NCBI GenBank assembly: GCA_035402645.1 | Contig: DAONDQ010000128.1 | Coordinates: 1-7,614 of the forward strand | Reading direction: 5' to 3' | Length of the DNA: 7,614 bases | From: DAONDQ01 sp035402645 | GTDB taxonomy: Bacteria > Cloacimonadota > Cloacimonadia > Cloacimonadales > DAONDQ01 | Part shown: positions 6,624 through 7,614 of the stretch, piece by piece | Position numbering within the stretch: the stretch's first letter is position 1 | Layout: the number at the start of each line of letters is the position of its first letter | Translations under genes and position numbers: made by a program | Notes under the pieces: model-generated | Told to the model about the DNA's origin: nothing | The model's database searches: none | What the model saw: only the letters and a program-made list of their open reading frames with translations

Positions 6624-6650
6624 GGCAGGGACTTGGTTCCTGCCTTTTTT
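6624..6650 (+). terminator. Rho-independent terminator of the iron-sulfur operon
   Basis: GGCAGGGA (6624-6631), loop CTTGG, and TTCCTGCC (6637-6644) form an 8-bp stem with one G-U pair, followed by six T residues (6645-6650). It lies 84 nt after the scaffold stop codon. The opposite strand lacks a T-run after the stem, so it would not efficiently stop the converging permease transcript. Confidence 0.88.
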
Positions 6651-6660
6651 ATTTGCTTAG

Positions 6661-6680
6661 GAGATAGATATTCCTATCTC
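6661..6680. other. Short perfect inverted repeat over the permease stop codon
   Basis: GAGATAG (6661-6667), a 6-nt loop, and CTATCTC (6674-6680) form a perfect 7-bp hairpin that includes the permease TAG stop. No T-run follows on either strand, so it is not a standard intrinsic terminator. It could protect a 3' end or be incidental. It is the only hairpin I see at the permease 3' end. Confidence 0.4.
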
Positions 6681-7614
6681 TTGATCATCAGATATACGAA
6701 TAATGGGCAGCCAATGAAGGCTGTGATAATGCCAACAGGAAGTTCCAATACGGTCAGATGCATGGCCAGAAAGTCACATATCAGCAAAAAAAGCGCACCA
6801 CCCCAGATGGATAACGGAAATACTTTCTTTTGATCAGAGCCAAAGCGCAGTCGAACCATGTGAGGAACAATAAGACCAACAAACCCAATAATGCCCGCGT
6901 ACGCTACCGTAATACCGGTTAGAATGGAAGATACGAAGAAGATATTTCGACGCAGTGATTTCACATCAACCCCGAGAGTCGTCGCCGCCAAATCCCCACT
7001 GGTCACAATATTCAACTTATTGGCAGAGAGAAGAAGGTATAGCATCAGGATTATGGATACCGCAAATAAACCAAGAAATACCAGCCATTCAGTATTGCTG
7101 AAAATATGTCCCAAATTCCCCATCAGGATGTTGATGATCACTGATATATCCTGCTGATTCAAATACATCAGCAAAGAAAGACAGGCTGAAAAGAACATGC
7201 CGGCAATGATACCTGAAAGCAGCAGTTTCACTTTATCAAAGTAACCTCTAGCATGGGCAAGTGTCCAGACAATAATCATCGTTAGGATTGCTCCACCAAA
7301 ACCAAAAAGAGGCATCAGGACAGATAATCCTATGACTGCAGCCAATGTCGCAAAGAAAGCTCCCCCTGCTGAAATGCCCAGAATATATGGCTCTGCAAGT
7401 GGATTATTCAGCATCATCTGGTACGTAGAGCCTACACCTGCCAGAATCATGCCTGTCATGAGAGTCAGAAGGAATCGTGGTAATCTGACCTTCACCAGTA
7501 CCCATTCACTGCTGATTCCCCAGGTGAGATAAAGGTAAAAGACAGCCACGGTCAGCAGGCTGAAAAAGGTGAGAAGGACTGGATTGTATGAAGTCTTGCC
7601 TTTCTCGTGCTCTA
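6674..7614 (-). CDS. FecCD/BtuC-type ABC transporter permease (5' end off window)
   Basis: This inner-membrane permease imports an iron complex, haem or corrinoid. 312 residues are visible and the frame stays open to the right edge with no start. A GTG at 7549 is an internal Val: upstream in-frame codons encode a basic stretch (EHEKGK) and the first half of the first membrane helix (PVLLTFFSLLTVAVFYLYLTW), so the true start is probably only a few codons beyond the edge. Family motifs, in visible numbering: RLPR (43-46), the NNPLAEPYILGISAGG stretch (69-84), GDLAATTLGVDV (206-217), GFVGLIVPHMVR (243-254) and ELPVGIITAFIGCPLF (290-305). About ten hydrophobic segments fit the family. The usual D..AR near the end is DFLAM here. 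It converges on the iron-sulfur operon and shares a strand with the ATPase at 3388-4182, its likely partner. A periplasmic binding protein gene, if present, would lie upstream beyond the window. Confidence 0.93.
   Translation of the reverse strand, partial: EHEKGKTSYNPVLLTFFSLLTVAVFYLYLTWGISSEWVLVKVRLPRFLLTLMTGMILAGVGSTYQMMLNNPLAEPYILGISAGGAFFATLAAVIGLSVLMPLFGFGGAILTMIIVWTLAHARGYFDKVKLLLSGIIAGMFFSACLSLLMYLNQQDISVIINILMGNLGHIFSNTEWLVFLGLFAVSIILMLYLLLSANKLNIVTSGDLAATTLGVDVKSLRRNIFFVSSILTGITVAYAGIIGFVGLIVPHMVRLRFGSDQKKVFPLSIWGGALFLLICDFLAMHLTVLELPVGIITAFIGCPLFVYLMIKR

Noticed and set aside
7547..7549. GTG as the permease start codon
   Set aside because: The frame stays open upstream to the window edge and encodes a basic stretch plus the first half of the first membrane helix, so a start here would truncate that helix. 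The bases before it show no Shine-Dalgarno.

Overview
This 7.6 kb window looks like chromosomal DNA of a Gram-negative (diderm) bacterium of the FCB group. A TonB-dependent outer-membrane receptor shows an outer membrane is present. A surface protein ending in a type IX-like sorting domain (YPNP, then LYNIRGQKV, then GVYL) is a pattern common in Bacteroidota, Candidatus Cloacimonadota and relatives. The moderate G+C and the LYNIRGQKV wording make Cloacimonadota my best guess, but this is inference and was not tested. Coding density is high and no gene-free stretch exceeds 300 bases. I see no RNA gene, CRISPR array, insertion sequence or attachment site.

Layout, left to right. (a) 1-4182, minus strand, read right to left: a FecE/BtuD-type ABC ATPase, a TonB-dependent receptor starting 9 nt after it, and a YncE-like beta-propeller protein. 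The propeller begins at a TTG codon overlapping the receptor stop and runs off the left edge. (b) 4183-4300: a compact divergent control region with candidate promoters on both strands and a tandem TTGCYAAT repeat, one 10-bp turn apart, touching both candidate -35 boxes. (c) 4301-6540, plus strand: a tight three-gene iron-sulfur operon. It encodes an IscR-like Rrf2 regulator with three candidate cluster-binding cysteines, a divergent NifS/IscS-like PLP enzyme, and an IscU/NifU scaffold fused to what I read as a DUF59/MIP18-type domain. A clear intrinsic terminator follows at 6624-6650. (d) 6674-7614, minus strand: a FecCD/BtuC-type permease whose 5' end lies just off the right edge.

The genes read as two cooperating modules. 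The receptor, ATPase and permease form a TonB/ABC uptake route for an iron complex, haem or a corrinoid; the families alone do not decide the cargo. The propeller is placed like YncE beside YncD, or BtuG beside BtuB, and may be an exported cargo-binding partner. The iron-sulfur operon sits in reverse orientation between the permease and the ATPase, as if inserted into a transporter operon. It shares its control region with the ATPase-receptor-propeller operon, so an Fe-S-sensing regulator could control both cluster assembly and uptake.

The points most worth a second look are the IscU-DUF59 fusion, the many active-site substitutions in the desulfurase, the receptor-propeller pair with a type IX-like sorting tail, and the shared repeat-bearing promoter region.
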